DNA from: Agarilytica rhodophyticola
GTDB taxonomy: Bacteria > Pseudomonadota > Gammaproteobacteria > Pseudomonadales > Cellvibrionaceae
DNA: 64,000 nucleotides
Assembly: GCF_002157225.2 (NCBI RefSeq)
Contig: NZ_CP020038.1
Location: 2,820,501-2,884,500 of the forward strand
Direction of reading: 5' to 3'
Numbering within the stretch: position 1 is the first letter of the stretch; the number at the start of each line of letters is the position of its first letter. Below the pieces are notes generated by a model. That model was not told the origin of the DNA. It worked only from the letters and a program-made list of their open reading frames with translations, and made no database searches. The translations under genes were made by a program, and so were the position numbers. Shown here in pieces: positions 1 to 10,889 of the stretch.

Positions 1-316
1 GTTCTAGATGTGTCCGAATGTAAAATTGCATATCCAATCTCACACCGCTATTAACATGTTACATTGTGTTACACATACTTTTTTATTTTAAAACTGAGAT
101 AAATTACCAAGAATATATCGATGAAAACACCATAGCATAATATAGAGCCCCGCTTTTTTATGTGTCAGATAAGGTTTATTTTATGTTTTGCGATCAATGT
201 GGCGTCAAAGTTTGTAAAAAAGTTGTTCCTAGTACATATTTATACAATACGAAACAATATCTTTTCGCTATAATCTCGCCCAAATTTTTACTACTTCATA
301 TTTAAAGGAATTTTTG
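1..316. other. Upstream intergenic region of manC
   Basis: AT-rich non-coding stretch before the polysaccharide cluster. It presumably carries the promoter for manC. I found no convincing -35/-10 pair and no JUMPStart/ops element (GGCGGTAG type). The only clear signal is the Shine-Dalgarno AAGGAA at 305-310, which sets the manC start. Confidence 0.4.
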
Positions 317-1735
317 ATGTCCCAAGACGTCACATCGAATGTCATACCAGTGATTCTTTCTGGTGGAAGTGGTTCTCGTCTCTGGCCAAAATCGCGCAAA
401 GCTTTTCCTAAGCAACTCCATAAACTTTATGGTAACTACACCATGTTGCAACATACCTATAATCGTGTTGACGGACTAGCTGCTCCGATTGTTGTATGTA
501 ATGAAGCCCAGCGCTTTATGGTTGCCGACCAGCTTTCAGAGGTTTGTAGCAAACGACCCACTATACTTTTAGAGCCTGTAGGAAGAAATACAGCGCCCGC
601 TATTGCGATCGCTGCGATGCAGGCAAAGAAACAGGATGAAAATGCCGTTTTGGTCGTGCTGCCTGCTGATCACCAAATTAAAGATACTGACATATTTAAG
701 CAGGCGCTTGATATCGCGCTTACTAAAGCATCAGAAGGCAAGCTTGTGGCATTTGGGGTTGTGCCTTCTCATCCTGAAACAGGTTACGGTTATATTAACG
801 CGTTATCTGAATGTGATCAGGGTGCAGAGATAAAATGTTTTGTAGAAAAACCTAACAAAGAAATTGCTGAACAGTATCTAGCTAGTGGGGAGTACTTTTG
901 GAATAGCGGAATGTTTGTTTTTTGTGCAAAAACATTTCTGGATGAGTTAGAAAAGTATGAACCAGAGATTATTGTTTCTTGTCGCCAAGCTCTGAAAAGT
1001 TCTGCAGAGGATTTGGATTTTGTTCGTTTAGATAAAAATGCCTTTTCCAGTAGTAAAGATATTTCTATCGACTATGCTGTTATGGAAAAAACATCAAAAG
1101 CATGGTGTGTGCCTTTGGATTGTGGCTGGAGCGATCTTGGCAGCTGGCAGGCCCTTTGGGAGAGCTCTGAAAAAGATGACAACAATAATGTCTCCCTTGG
1201 TGATGTGGTAACCATTAACTGTGAAGGTTCTTTATTCCATAGTGAGTATCGTTTAGTCGCAGGTATTGGGTTAAAAGACATTGCTGTAGTAGACACAGAT
1301 GATGCGCTTTTAGTGGTGAATAAAGCCCATACTCAAGATGTAAAAAAAGTCGTGGATTGGTTGAAGTCAAAAGATCGCAGTGAATTCAATTTACACCGTG
1401 AAGTTCACCGTCCGTGGGGAAGTTATGACTCGATAGATAATGGCGATCGTTTTCAAGTTAAGCGTATTGAAGTGAAGCCCGGTGCTAGCCTGTCTTTGCA
1501 AATGCATCATCATCGAGCTGAACATTGGATTGTTGTTTCTGGAACCGCCTTGGTTCAAAAAGGTGAAGAAGAAGTATTGTTAAGTGAAAATCAGTCGATT
1601 TACATTCCGCTTGGGGATAAGCACCGACTGACAAACCCTGGCAAAGTGCCTTTGCAGCTAATTGAGGTACAAAGCGGAAGTTATCTCGGTGAAGATGACA
1701 TCGTGCGTTTTGAAGATACCTTCGGTCGGGTTTAA
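317..1735 (+). CDS. manC: Mannose-1-phosphate guanylyltransferase / mannose-6-phosphate isomerase
   Basis: Makes GDP-mannose from mannose-1-phosphate and GTP in the cytoplasm. GDP-mannose is the substrate for Gmd and Fcl further along this cluster. The N-terminal nucleotidyltransferase domain carries the pyrophosphorylase signature GGSGSRLWP near residue 15 and the sugar-binding FVEKPN. The C-terminal cupin-type isomerase domain has QMHHHRAEHW. The 472-aa length fits the bifunctional type II enzymes. ATG 317 is preferred over the TTG at 314 because AAGGAA lies 6 nt upstream. The cluster has no phosphomannomutase (manB), so mannose-1-phosphate must come from elsewhere. Confidence 0.95.
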   Translation: MSQDVTSNVIPVILSGGSGSRLWPKSRKAFPKQLHKLYGNYTMLQHTYNRVDGLAAPIVVCNEAQRFMVADQLSEVCSKRPTILLEPVGRNTAPAIAIAAMQAKKQDENAVLVVLPADHQIKDTDIFKQALDIALTKASEGKLVAFGVVPSHPETGYGYINALSECDQGAEIKCFVEKPNKEIAEQYLASGEYFWNSGMFVFCAKTFLDELEKYEPEIIVSCRQALKSSAEDLDFVRLDKNAFSSSKDISIDYAVMEKTSKAWCVPLDCGWSDLGSWQALWESSEKDDNNNVSLGDVVTINCEGSLFHSEYRLVAGIGLKDIAVVDTDDALLVVNKAHTQDVKKVVDWLKSKDRSEFNLHREVHRPWGSYDSIDNGDRFQVKRIEVKPGASLSLQMHHHRAEHWIVVSGTALVQKGEEEVLLSENQSIYIPLGDKHRLTNPGKVPLQLIEVQSGSYLGEDDIVRFEDTFGRV

Positions 1736-1799
1736 ATTGATAAGTGAATAGCTGGCGTAGGCATTGCACTATGCGCCGACAACAGATATCAGGGGTTAC

Positions 1800-2867
1800 A
1801 TGTTCATGGAACAAGGGATAGTGGTATTGGCGTTCTCGTTCGCCATGGCATTTATTATTGTTAAAGTATTGAAACCGGTTGCCTACTGGGCGGAATTGGT
1901 GGATAAACCTGGAGGACGAAAGCAGCACGATGGCTTAATTCCTCTGGTTGGTGGAATTGCTATATATATTAGTGTTTTCTTAACTACTTTAATTTTTCTA
2001 GAACAGCCCATCTTCATCCGTTTATTTCTATTGTCCGGTGGATTAATCGTCTTTATGGGAATGTTGGACGATCGATATGATCTTAGTGCTCGTTCCCGCC
2101 TTGTGGGTCAGTTATTAATTTGCAGTATTTTTGTGTACGGCCTGGAAGTTCGCATTGATAGCTTTGGTAACTTGCTGGGTCTTGGTGAATTGCATCTAGG
2201 TATTATTGGTTATCCACTGACCATACTTTCTCTTATGGGGGCCATGAACGCTTTTAACTTCTTAGACGGGATGGATGGCCTTGTCGGTTCTGTGGCGATG
2301 GTATCCTTCGTCGGTTTAGTAGCGCTGTTCGGCAATAACGGCAACCTCGACTTTCAAATGCTATGCATGTCCTTCGTCGGCGCAACAGGTGCATTCTTAA
2401 TTTTCAACATCTGGGGCAAGCCTTCTCGTAAGAATATCAAAAAAGTCTTTATGGGGGATGCTGGCAGCATGTTTTTAGGCCTGTCTCTAGGTGTTCTATT
2501 AGTGCAAGGATCACAAGGGGAGGGCGCCGCATTCAGCCCTACAACATCTCTTTGGTTAGTCCTGCTGCCAATCACTGACATGTTAACTATCATGTACAGA
2601 CGAATAAAGCGGGGTAAATCACCCATGACGGCAGACAGAACCCACATCCATCACATGCTACTGCGCGCCGGTTTCAAAAAATATCAAACCCTCCACATCA
2701 TGGTTCTCATGCAGTTGATGTTTGTCACACTGGGAATCTTCATCCTAGAGCAAGGTTACTCCGAGCTCGCCTCTTTCACGCTTATTGTCGCTTTTGTCGT
2801 GCTTTATCAATTGGCTATGAAGAATTCTTGGCGGTTGATTAGGTGGAGTCGGAGGCGGCTTGTTTGA
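1800..2867 (+). CDS. WecA-like undecaprenyl-phosphate GlcNAc-1-phosphate transferase
   Basis: Polytopic membrane enzyme of the MraY/WecA family that starts O-unit synthesis by moving a sugar-1-phosphate onto undecaprenyl phosphate. Visible motifs are the DD of MLDDRYD, NAFNFLDGMDGL (the catalytic NxxNxxDGxDG block), FMGDAGSMFLG and the HIHH motif typical of WecA. About ten hydrophobic segments. ATG 1800 has AGGGG 4 nt upstream; an in-frame ATG lies at 1764, but the added residues look non-conserved. GlcNAc specificity is inferred from the HIHH motif and from the Gnu-type epimerase at 18296, which acts on GlcNAc-PP-undecaprenol. Confidence 0.88.
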   Translation: MFMEQGIVVLAFSFAMAFIIVKVLKPVAYWAELVDKPGGRKQHDGLIPLVGGIAIYISVFLTTLIFLEQPIFIRLFLLSGGLIVFMGMLDDRYDLSARSRLVGQLLICSIFVYGLEVRIDSFGNLLGLGELHLGIIGYPLTILSLMGAMNAFNFLDGMDGLVGSVAMVSFVGLVALFGNNGNLDFQMLCMSFVGATGAFLIFNIWGKPSRKNIKKVFMGDAGSMFLGLSLGVLLVQGSQGEGAAFSPTTSLWLVLLPITDMLTIMYRRIKRGKSPMTADRTHIHHMLLRAGFKKYQTLHIMVLMQLMFVTLGIFILEQGYSELASFTLIVAFVVLYQLAMKNSWRLIRWSRRRLV

Positions 2868-3351
2868 ATCAGGAAATGCTTGGGGTGAGACTAGACTTTT
2901 AGTTTAGGATGAACCGATTTTAGATTTTCATATTTATGACTAAAGCAAAACGTTATTCTTAAAATAGCTAACTTAAAAGTTAGTCTCCATCTTGCTCTTA
3001 CTTTGAATAAAGAGCTGATAGGTAAAATATATCTCTAGTTTGATTAGTTCTCAATCCAATAGCTATTTTTTAATAGTAAAGGTTTTTTCTTTGGCCTTTA
3101 TCCTTCCTGCTAATAAGTAGCAAAATTCATATCAATTAGCTGGATTACTAATCGTGATCCTTGATGCAAATAATCTCTTGCAACTGTTTAGATATCATAA
3201 TATATTGTTGTTCAAATATGAACGCACGCTAGATTTAGTATCCTTTTTATTCATTATTTGAACTTTCATATTAGCGTTTGGCTGATATGGTTTTGTAAAA
3301 TTCTGAAGTTTTTATATAAACCTATTAAATTACAGATTTGAGACAATTATC
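2868..3351. other. Long AT-rich intergenic region
   Basis: 484 bp without a credible gene. It has a short inverted repeat (CTAACTT/AAGTTAG around 2967-2982) but no clear terminator. It probably separates manC and the wecA-like gene from the main polysaccharide operon and carries that operon's promoter. I could not pick out the promoter. Confidence 0.4.
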
Positions 3352-3675
3352 TTGATTGACAAGCAAGAGGATATGCACTTTCGTGTGCTTCGATTACTTC
3401 AAGAAAATCCTGAGATGTCTCAGAGGCAAATAGCGCAAGAACTAGGTGTTAGTTTGGGTAGCACTAATTATTGTTTGAGAGCTATTGTTGAAAAAGGCTT
3501 AGTTAAAGTAAAAAATTTCAGAAATAGTGATAATAAAAAGGCTTACGCTTACTTTCTTACACCTAAAGGTATTTCAGAAAAAACTGCGCTAACTACTCGG
3601 TTTTTAAAGCGTAAAATACAAGAGTATGAGTTGCTCAAAGCAGAAATTGAATCGCTTAAAGCTGATCTTGATTAG
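3352..3675 (+). CDS. MarR-type EPS-associated transcriptional regulator
   Basis: 107-aa winged-helix protein: SQRQIAQELGVSLGSTNYCLRA is the recognition HTH at about residues 24-45, followed by a wing and a C-terminal helix rich in E, K and L. The layout matches the small MarR-like regulators found at the head of exopolysaccharide and O-antigen clusters (EPS-associated MarR family). Its position just before wzz supports local control of this operon. The start is uncertain: TTG 3352 gives the family-typical N-terminus, and ATG 3373 is the alternative. Confidence 0.8.
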   Translation: MIDKQEDMHFRVLRLLQENPEMSQRQIAQELGVSLGSTNYCLRAIVEKGLVKVKNFRNSDNKKAYAYFLTPKGISEKTALTTRFLKRKIQEYELLKAEIESLKADLD

Positions 3676-3756
3676 GCCTGGGACATATAATTATCTTTGG
3701 TAAATTAAGTTTCTTTGTTTATGCGCTCTAATAGCTATAAAACTGGAATGTCATTT

Positions 3757-4788
3757 ATGTCAAATGAACAACAAATTAAACAAGATATTGGTGCTCGTTT
3801 AGATAATGTTGAATACCAGCTAAATGAAGTAATATCTAAAGGCTTGGCAACTGAATTTTCTGATATTTCTTATCAATATGCTCATGAAAAGGATGAAATT
3901 GACTTGCGTGAATTATGGCGCATTATTTGGAGTGGTAAATGGATTATTATATCCGTAACACTGATCTTTTCGGTTCTTTCAGTACTATTCGCTCTGTCAT
4001 TACCTAATATTTATAAGTCAGAGGCTTTATTAGCTCCTGTTGAAGATAAGTCTGGCGGCGGATTGTCTGGGCTCGCAGGTCAGTTTGGTGGGCTAGCTAG
4101 TTTGGCTGGTGTGAATCTTGGCAGCGGTGGAAATGATAAGACTGCTTTAGCAATTGAAGTATTAAAGTCTCGAAAGTTTATCAATAAGTTCATTGAAACT
4201 AGAGAAATACTTATACCACTCATGTCAGCCAATGGTTGGGATGGAAAAAATTTAATTATAGACTCAGATATTTATGATGAGGCTAATGAGAGGTGGGTAA
4301 GGAAGGCTACGCCGCCGCTAAAGTCTAAGCCAAGCTCTCAAGAGGCTTACAAAGCATTCATGGAAATCCTCAGTGTAACTGAAGATAAAACTGGGAGTTT
4401 TGTCTCTATTGGTGTCGAATTTTATTCACCAGAGCTTGCTAAGCATTGGGTAGACTGGTTGGTTAAAGATATTAATAGGGAAATCAAGGCAAGAGAAGTG
4501 GCTGAAGCAAAGAAGAGTATACGTTACTTAAGTGGCCAGATAGAGAAAACTCCTATTGCTGATATGCAAGCAATATTTTACGAGTTAATTGAAGAGCAGT
4601 CCAAAACAATTATGTTTGCTGAAGTCAGAGACGAATATGTTTTTAAGACTATTGACGATGCTATTTCTCCTGAGTTGAAATCGAAGCCGAAAAGGGCTCT
4701 CATATGTATATTGGGATTAATTTTAGGTGGAATGCTTGGTGTTCTTTATGTTCTTGTTCGTCATTTTCTCAATAGCAACGAAGCTTGA
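3757..4788 (+). CDS. wzz: Wzz-type polysaccharide chain-length determinant
   Basis: Inner-membrane polysaccharide co-polymerase that sets O-antigen modal length together with Wzy. There is a membrane segment near the N-terminus (WIIISVTLIFSVLSVLFAL), a periplasmic domain starting with the Gly/Leu/Ala-rich stretch GGGLSGLAGQFGGLASLAG, and a C-terminal membrane segment (CILGLILGGMLGVLYVLV). There is no cytoplasmic kinase domain, so it is the PCP-1 type rather than Wzc. The start is not certain: ATG 3757 has GGAA about 10 nt upstream, and ATG 3721 and 3748 are in frame. Confidence 0.88.
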   Translation: MSNEQQIKQDIGARLDNVEYQLNEVISKGLATEFSDISYQYAHEKDEIDLRELWRIIWSGKWIIISVTLIFSVLSVLFALSLPNIYKSEALLAPVEDKSGGGLSGLAGQFGGLASLAGVNLGSGGNDKTALAIEVLKSRKFINKFIETREILIPLMSANGWDGKNLIIDSDIYDEANERWVRKATPPLKSKPSSQEAYKAFMEILSVTEDKTGSFVSIGVEFYSPELAKHWVDWLVKDINREIKAREVAEAKKSIRYLSGQIEKTPIADMQAIFYELIEEQSKTIMFAEVRDEYVFKTIDDAISPELKSKPKRALICILGLILGGMLGVLYVLVRHFLNSNEA

Positions 4789-4794
4789 TTTTTT

Positions 4795-5772
4795 ATGTCG
4801 TATAATATTACTTTAAAACCGACTAACGTGTCATTTGATGCTGATTCTAATGAAACTGTCTTAGACTCAGCATTGCAAAATAATATTCATTTAGAGCATA
4901 GCTGTAAAAATGGAGATTGTGGTGTTTGTACAGCAACTATCGTTTCAGGATGTGTGCGAATAGAGTGCGGCGAAAGTAGAGATTCTGGTGAGTTTTTGAC
5001 TTGTACTAGTAAGCCTCTGGATAACCTTGAAATTGAAGTGCAGTATTTTCCTGAGCTCTCCAATATCCAAAAGAGAAATATCCCAGTTAAAATCGATTCT
5101 TGTAACTTAGTGGCAAATGATGTGCTTAAGTTGCTTTTTCGAGTTCCGCCAAATTTAAAATTAAATTACCTCCCTGGTCAATATGTAGATCTCTCTTATA
5201 AAGAAGTAGTGCGTTCTTATTCTATTGCAAATGCAAAACTAGAAAACGGTATGATTGAATTACACGTGCGATATGTTCCTAATGGTAAAATGAGCGCTCT
5301 ATTATTTAATAATCTTCAAAAAAACACGCTGATGAGGTTATATGGCCCTCATGGGACATTTTTTGTGCGTGATGATTCTGCGCCCATAATTTTTTTAGCG
5401 GGAGGGACTGGCTATGCTCCTATAAAAGCGATGGTGCAAGGGCTGCTTAAAGAAAACTGCCAGCGCGATATTTATATTTATTGGGGAGTAGCTTCTGTTG
5501 ACGGTTTGTATTGTAATGCTCCTGAGGTTTGGTCAAACGAGCATGAAAATATCCGTTATATTCCCGTTGTTTCTGGCAATACTAAAACTTGGAAAGGTCG
5601 AGTCGGGCTTGTTCACAAAGCTGTTTCCAGTGATTTTGGTGATTTGTCTGAGTTCCATGTATATGCATGCGGTTCCCCAGTGATGATAGATGCTGCTAAG
5701 CAGTCTTTTTTGCAGAAAGGTCTGAAAAAAGATAGGTTTTATTCGGATGCTTTTACTGCAGCAAAGTCTTAA
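4795..5772 (+). CDS. ddhD: CDP-6-deoxy-delta-3,4-glucoseen reductase
   Basis: Electron-transfer partner of DdhC in 3,6-dideoxyhexose synthesis, passing electrons from NAD(P)H through FAD to a [2Fe-2S] cluster. The N-terminal plant-ferredoxin-like domain has Cys37, Cys42, Cys45 and Cys70 ([11 protein letters not shown]...FLTC). It is followed by the FAD-binding RSYSIAN and the nucleotide-binding [13 protein letters not shown]. The 325-aa length fits RfbI/AscD. It is the first of six consecutive CDP-tyvelose genes and starts 6 nt after wzz. Confidence 0.93.
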   Translation: MSYNITLKPTNVSFDADSNETVLDSALQNNIHLEHSCKNGDCGVCTATIVSGCVRIECGESRDSGEFLTCTSKPLDNLEIEVQYFPELSNIQKRNIPVKIDSCNLVANDVLKLLFRVPPNLKLNYLPGQYVDLSYKEVVRSYSIANAKLENGMIELHVRYVPNGKMSALLFNNLQKNTLMRLYGPHGTFFVRDDSAPIIFLAGGTGYAPIKAMVQGLLKENCQRDIYIYWGVASVDGLYCNAPEVWSNEHENIRYIPVVSGNTKTWKGRVGLVHKAVSSDFGDLSEFHVYACGSPVMIDAAKQSFLQKGLKKDRFYSDAFTAAKS

Positions 5773-5789
5773 TTACGAGAAAATTATAT

Positions 5790-6575
5790 ATGAAAGCTGT
5801 GATACTTGCAGGTGGTCTTGGTACACGCCTTAGTGAAGAAACATCATTAAAACCTAAGCCTATGGTTGAAATTGGTGGTCGACCGATACTTTGGCACATT
5901 ATGAAAATTTATTCTGCTTATGGAATAAATGATTTTATTGTTTGTTGTGGCTACAAGGGTTATGTCATTAAAGAGTACTTCGCAAATTATTTTTTGCACA
6001 TGTCGGATGTGACGTTTTGTATGAACACCAACCATATGGAAGTTCATCAGAAGAGGGCAGAGCCTTGGACTATTACTTTAATAGATACTGGTGATAATTC
6101 CATGACAGGTGGGCGCTTACGGAGAGTCCGTGAACACCTTAAAGATGAAGAGGCTTTTTGTTTTACTTATGGTGATGGTGTTGGTGATATCGATATCGCT
6201 CAATCTATTCAATTTCATAAAGCTCATGGAAAGCTAGCAACTCTTACTGCAACCTATCCGCCAGGCCGATTTGGCGCGCTTGATGTAGAGAATGGTTTTG
6301 TTAATAGTTTTAAAGAAAAACCTAAAGGTGATGGAGCTATGATCAATGGGGGGTTTTTCGTTTTGTCACCTAAAGTGATCGACTATATAGATGGTGATGA
6401 CACTGTATGGGAGCAAGCCCCCCTAAATAGACTTGCAGATGAAGCCCAGCTGATGTCATATGAACATCATGGTTTCTGGCAGCCAATGGACACGTTACGA
6501 GACAAAATCTATCTACAAAAGCTTTGGGATGAAGGGCGTGCACCTTGGAAAACTTGGGGAAACATAACAAAATGA
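5790..6575 (+). CDS. ddhA: Glucose-1-phosphate cytidylyltransferase
   Basis: Makes CDP-glucose from glucose-1-phosphate and CTP, the committed step to CDP-3,6-dideoxyhexoses. It begins with the nucleotidyltransferase signature [18 protein letters not shown] and has [18 protein letters not shown] further on. The 261-aa length fits the RfbF family. Its stop codon overlaps the start of the next gene (ATGA), which indicates translational coupling. Confidence 0.95.
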   Translation: MKAVILAGGLGTRLSEETSLKPKPMVEIGGRPILWHIMKIYSAYGINDFIVCCGYKGYVIKEYFANYFLHMSDVTFCMNTNHMEVHQKRAEPWTITLIDTGDNSMTGGRLRRVREHLKDEEAFCFTYGDGVGDIDIAQSIQFHKAHGKLATLTATYPPGRFGALDVENGFVNSFKEKPKGDGAMINGGFFVLSPKVIDYIDGDDTVWEQAPLNRLADEAQLMSYEHHGFWQPMDTLRDKIYLQKLWDEGRAPWKTWGNITK

Positions 6576-7651
6576 TCAATCCTTTGTTCTGGAGAGGCAA
6601 AAGAGTATTTATTACTGGCCATACAGGTTTTAAAGGTAGTTGGCTGTCTCTTTGGTTACAGCGTATGGGGGCTGATATCTGTGGGTACTCTCTAGTACCT
6701 CCTACTCAGCCAAATATGTTTGAAGCGGCTAATATTGCAAATGGAATGCGCTCTACAATTGGCGATATTCGTGATCATAAATTCCTTCTGAAAACCATGT
6801 CTGATTTCAGGCCTGAAATTGTAATTCATATGGCAGCTCAGCCTCTTGTTCGTTTATCTTATGATGAACCTATTGATACCTACTCAACGAATGTAATGGG
6901 CACAGTTAACGTTCTCGACTGTGTAAGAAAAATTTTAGGTGTTAGAGCCGTCGTTAACGTCACGAGCGATAAGTGTTACGACAATAAAGAATGGTGTTGG
7001 GGCTATCGAGAGGATGAGCCCAAAGGGGGATACGACCCTTACAGCAATAGCAAAGGGTGCGCAGAGTTGGTTACAGATGCATTCAGGAATAGCTATTTTA
7101 ATGCTTCTAAATATGAAGATCATGGATGTGCAGTTGCATCGGCAAGAGCTGGTAATGTAATTGGGGGAGGAGATTGGGCCTTAGATCGGCTTATTCCTGA
7201 TATGTTGAGCGCTTTTGAGAGCGAACAAAGCGTGGAGATTCGAAACCCTCACGCTATTAGACCATGGCAGCATGTATTAGAGCCTCTATCTGGATATTTA
7301 ATGTTGGCACAACACTTATATATAAGTGGAGTGGAGTACTCTGAAGGGTGGAATTTTGGCCCAAATGAGCAAGACGCTAAATCAGTCGAATGGATTGTTC
7401 ACCAACTATCCAGTTTGTGGGGAGAAGGCGCTAAATGGCATCTAAGTAATGAAAATCATCCTCATGAGGCGAGCTATCTAAAACTTGATTGCTCAAAAGC
7501 TAAAATGCGTTTGAATTGGTATCCAAGGTGGAGGCTTAAAGATACGCTAAAAAAAATAGTGGATTGGCATAAAGTATGGCTGTCCGATGCGGATATGTAT
7601 GAATATAGTCTAAGTGAAATACATCAATATGTAATGACAGATAGTAAATAG
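6572..7651 (+). CDS. ddhB: CDP-glucose 4,6-dehydratase
   Basis: Short-chain dehydrogenase/reductase enzyme that converts CDP-glucose to CDP-4-keto-6-deoxyglucose. It has the Rossmann motif GHTGFKGSW near the N-terminus and the catalytic YDPYSNSKG (YxxxK). I place the start at ATG 6572, which overlaps the ddhA stop. An in-frame ATG at 6545 lies inside ddhA and adds only non-conserved residues. The 359-aa length fits RfbG. Confidence 0.94.
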   Translation: MINPLFWRGKRVFITGHTGFKGSWLSLWLQRMGADICGYSLVPPTQPNMFEAANIANGMRSTIGDIRDHKFLLKTMSDFRPEIVIHMAAQPLVRLSYDEPIDTYSTNVMGTVNVLDCVRKILGVRAVVNVTSDKCYDNKEWCWGYREDEPKGGYDPYSNSKGCAELVTDAFRNSYFNASKYEDHGCAVASARAGNVIGGGDWALDRLIPDMLSAFESEQSVEIRNPHAIRPWQHVLEPLSGYLMLAQHLYISGVEYSEGWNFGPNEQDAKSVEWIVHQLSSLWGEGAKWHLSNENHPHEASYLKLDCSKAKMRLNWYPRWRLKDTLKKIVDWHKVWLSDADMYEYSLSEIHQYVMTDSK

Positions 7652-7660
7652 GATATAGAC

Positions 7661-8974
7661 ATGAGTCAGCAAGATATTAGAGAGAAAATTGCAGCGCTAG
7701 TGGCCGAATATTCGGAGGTGGCTGACGCACCTAAGATGTTTATTTCTGGAGAATCACCAGTGCCGCCCTCTGGTAAAGTAATCGGCGCAAAAGAAAGGCA
7801 GCTGATGGTTGAAGCTTCACTAGATGCATGGCTTACCACAGGACGGTTTAACGATGCTTTTCAAAAAAGGTTGGGAGAATTTTTAGGTGTAAAACATGTA
7901 CTGACAACCGTTTCGGGCTCCGCTGCTAACTTACTTGCAATGACAGCCTTAACTTCTCCAAAACTAGAAGACCGACAGCTAAAGCCAGGTGACGAAGTTA
8001 TTACTGTAGCTGCTGGTTTCCCCACCACAGTAAATCCAGCTATACAGAATGGGCTAATTCCTGTATTTGTTGATATCGATATCCCGACTTACAACATTGA
8101 CCCAAAGCTGATTGAAGCCGCCATTAGTGAAAAAACAAAAGCTATCATGATTGCTCATACTCTTGGTAACCCTTTTGATTTAAAAGAAGTGAAAAGGATT
8201 GCTGAACAATACAATCTTTGGCTGATTGAAGATTGTTGTGATGCTTTAGGCACAACATATGATGGCAAAATGGTAGGCACCTTTGGTGATATTGCAACTG
8301 TAAGTTTTTATCCTGCACATCATATTACTATGGGTGAAGGCGGGGCGGTATTTACTCAATCAAAAGAGCTCAATACTATTATCGAGTCTTTTAGGGATTG
8401 GGGGCGCGATTGTTATTGTGAGCCTGGTTGCGATGATACTTGTGGCAAGAGATTTGATCAAAAATTAGGAACCCTTCCATATGGATATGATCATAAATAT
8501 ACATACTCTCACATAGGCTATAACTTAAAAATTACTGATATGCAAGCTGCTTGTGGCTTGGCCCAGTTAGATAGGCTTGATTGGCTTGTGCAAAAACGAA
8601 AAGATAATTTTAACTATCTCAAATCTGCCTTAAATAGTTGTACAGAGTTTATTGTGCTTCCCGAGTCTACACCAAACTCTGACCCTTCGTGGTTTGGTTT
8701 TCCTATAACATTAAAAGAAACAGCTGGTGTTTCGCGTGTTGAATTGCTTAAGTTTATGAGTGAAGCGAAGATAGGTACTCGATTGTTATTTGCAGGTAAC
8801 CTTACACGTCAACCTTACTTTGAACATGTTAAATATAGAGTCAGTGAAAACTTAATAAATACAGATAGAGTTATGAACCAAACATTTTGGATTGGTAATT
8901 TCCCCGGGCTAAATGAGCAACATTTGGATTTTGTAGTTGCTAAGTTTGAAGAATTTTTTGGTATTTCGTTTTAG
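7661..8974 (+). CDS. ddhC: CDP-4-keto-6-deoxyglucose 3-dehydrase (PMP and [2Fe-2S])
   Basis: DegT/aminotransferase-fold enzyme that removes the 3-hydroxyl with DdhD as reductase. The usual PLP lysine is replaced by histidine in [13 protein letters not shown] (about residue 220), which is diagnostic of the dehydrase. The cysteine-rich [15 protein letters not shown] supplies the iron-sulfur ligands. The 437-aa length is typical of RfbH. It lies between ddhB and the reductase prt. Confidence 0.95.
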   Translation: MSQQDIREKIAALVAEYSEVADAPKMFISGESPVPPSGKVIGAKERQLMVEASLDAWLTTGRFNDAFQKRLGEFLGVKHVLTTVSGSAANLLAMTALTSPKLEDRQLKPGDEVITVAAGFPTTVNPAIQNGLIPVFVDIDIPTYNIDPKLIEAAISEKTKAIMIAHTLGNPFDLKEVKRIAEQYNLWLIEDCCDALGTTYDGKMVGTFGDIATVSFYPAHHITMGEGGAVFTQSKELNTIIESFRDWGRDCYCEPGCDDTCGKRFDQKLGTLPYGYDHKYTYSHIGYNLKITDMQAACGLAQLDRLDWLVQKRKDNFNYLKSALNSCTEFIVLPESTPNSDPSWFGFPITLKETAGVSRVELLKFMSEAKIGTRLLFAGNLTRQPYFEHVKYRVSENLINTDRVMNQTFWIGNFPGLNEQHLDFVVAKFEEFFGISF

Positions 8975-8995
8975 TACTGGCTAAGGTTTTAAATT

Positions 8996-9844
8996 GTGAG
9001 GATACTAATAGCTGGAGCGTCAGGGTTTCTAGGTAGCAACTTGGCTCACTCACTCACTGAAAACTATGTAACATTCTCTTTGGTTAGAAGATTATCCAAC
9101 AAATCAAGGTTGGAGGGAAGTAACACTAACATAGTTAGCGTTGAGGAATTTAACAGTCTAGAGCATATGGTTGATTGTTTGAGACCTGATGTTGTAATCA
9201 ATTCTGTTGCTTGTTATGGACGCGCTGGAGAAAACATTAGTGACACTTTAGAGTCGAATTTAATGTTTCCTCAAAGGCTTCTTGAGGCTTCTCTAAAAAA
9301 GGAAGTATCTTTATTTATAAATCTAGGAACCTCTTTGCCAGGGGAGCTATCCTCATATTCCTTTGGTAAGAAAATATTTAGTGATTTGTTAGAAAGGCAG
9401 GAAACAGAAGGAATAAAAATAGTTAATTTAAAGCTTGAACACTTCTATGGCTACAAAGATGATACTTCGAAGTTTACCTCTCATGTTTTTGATTCATGCA
9501 TGAACAGAAAAAGCTTGGATTTAACAAAAGGCACTCAGAAGAGGGACTTCATACATGTTTTTGATGTTGTTTCGGCAGTCGATCTAATTATTAGAAAATT
9601 TAATTATCTAAATGCATTTGAAGTCATTGAGGTCGGCTCGGGAACAGCTTTAACTATTAGGGAATTTGTTGAATTAGTTAAGGAGATAACAAATAGTAGT
9701 ATAAAATTTAACTTTGGGGTAATACCTACGCGCAATAACGAAGTGATGCATAGTTGTGCAGATATAAGCAAGCTAAAAAAACTTGGTTGGGAACCTCAAT
9801 TTGATTTAGTTGAAGGTATAAAACAAGCTATTTCAGGATACTAA
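8996..9844 (+). CDS. prt: CDP-paratose synthase-like reductase
   Basis: SDR-family 4-reductase expected to turn the CDP-3,6-dideoxy-4-keto sugar into CDP-paratose. It starts at GTG 8996 with the Rossmann motif GASGFLGSN, and YSFGK supplies the YxxxK catalytic pair. Family assignment as a 3,6-dideoxyhexose reductase (RfbS/RfbJ group) is from sequence style and position. Paratose rather than abequose is inferred because a CDP-paratose 2-epimerase follows one base after its stop. Confidence 0.8.
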   Translation: MRILIAGASGFLGSNLAHSLTENYVTFSLVRRLSNKSRLEGSNTNIVSVEEFNSLEHMVDCLRPDVVINSVACYGRAGENISDTLESNLMFPQRLLEASLKKEVSLFINLGTSLPGELSSYSFGKKIFSDLLERQETEGIKIVNLKLEHFYGYKDDTSKFTSHVFDSCMNRKSLDLTKGTQKRDFIHVFDVVSAVDLIIRKFNYLNAFEVIEVGSGTALTIREFVELVKEITNSSIKFNFGVIPTRNNEVMHSCADISKLKKLGWEPQFDLVEGIKQAISGY

Positions 9845-9845
9845 G

Positions 9846-10865
9846 ATGAAAATACTTATTACAGGCGGCTGTGGCTTTTTAGGTAGTAATTTAGCTTCAC
9901 ATGGAATATCTAGTGGTTATGATATTATAGTGTTTGATAATCTCTCTCGTTTGGGAGCTACAGCAAATCTAGAGTGGTTAAAAAAACAAGGTGATTTTGA
10001 ATTTGTACACGGTGATATTCGAAATAAGAATGATGTTTTCCGGCTCATAAAAAATATAAAACCAGATGTTATCTTTCACTTAGCAGGTCAAGTTGCGATG
10101 ACGACTTCGCTAGCTAATCCTTATATGGATTTCGAAGTGAATGTGGGCGGTACAATTAATTTGCTTGAATCTGTTAGGCGGTATAATAATCGAGCCATAG
10201 TCGTATATTCGTCTACAAATAAAGTTTACGGTGATTTAGAACAATATTCTTACAAGGAGCTAAGTACTCGTTACGAATGCTCTGATTTCCCCCATGGTTT
10301 TAATGAGCAAATAGGTTTAGATTTCCATTCACCTTATGGTTGCTCAAAAGGCGCAGCTGACCAATATATGCTCGATTATGCAAGGTTGTTTGATATGCAA
10401 ACAGTAGTATTTAGACACTCTTCAATGTATGGAGGGCGTCAGTTCGCAACGGCGGATCAAGGATGGATTGGTTGGTTCTGTCAAAAAGCGGTCGATTTAA
10501 AAAAAGACGAAAAAAGTCTTCCCTTCACAATCTCCGGTAATGGAAAGCAAGTGAGAGATGTCCTTCATGCAGAAGATATGGTTAGACTATATTATGGCGC
10601 TATAGACAATATTAACAAAATTGCAGGTGAAGTGTTCAATATTGGTGGAGGAATGAATAACAGTTTGTCTTTACTCGAATTATTCTTGCTTCTAGAGCAG
10701 AAAATTGATGTAGAGCTTTTATATAAAAATATTCCCGTGAGGTCAAGTGACCAGAAAGTGTTCGTGGCTGATATTTCTAAAGCATCGAATCTGCTGAATT
10801 GGAAGCCTATAATAGATTCAAATTCTGGAGTTACCAAAATGCTTGAATGGTTGCAAGAGTCTTGA
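9846..10865 (+). CDS. tyv: CDP-paratose 2-epimerase (CDP-tyvelose synthesis)
   Basis: Interconverts CDP-paratose and CDP-tyvelose. GGCGFLGSN is the NAD-binding motif and YGCSK the catalytic YxxxK. Several blocks match the Salmonella RfbE sequence as I remember it: [40 protein letters not shown] and [17 protein letters not shown]. The 339-aa length is typical. It closes the CDP-tyvelose block, whose gene order is the same as in Salmonella rfb clusters. Confidence 0.93.
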   Translation: MKILITGGCGFLGSNLASHGISSGYDIIVFDNLSRLGATANLEWLKKQGDFEFVHGDIRNKNDVFRLIKNIKPDVIFHLAGQVAMTTSLANPYMDFEVNVGGTINLLESVRRYNNRAIVVYSSTNKVYGDLEQYSYKELSTRYECSDFPHGFNEQIGLDFHSPYGCSKGAADQYMLDYARLFDMQTVVFRHSSMYGGRQFATADQGWIGWFCQKAVDLKKDEKSLPFTISGNGKQVRDVLHAEDMVRLYYGAIDNINKIAGEVFNIGGGMNNSLSLLELFLLLEQKIDVELLYKNIPVRSSDQKVFVADISKASNLLNWKPIIDSNSGVTKMLEWLQES

Positions 10866-10889
10866 TTAATTCAATTTATAGCACATAGT

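Noticed and set aside
1-316. JUMPStart/ops element for RfaH upstream of the polysaccharide cluster
   Set aside because: No GGCGGTAG-type core found here or upstream of the export gene.
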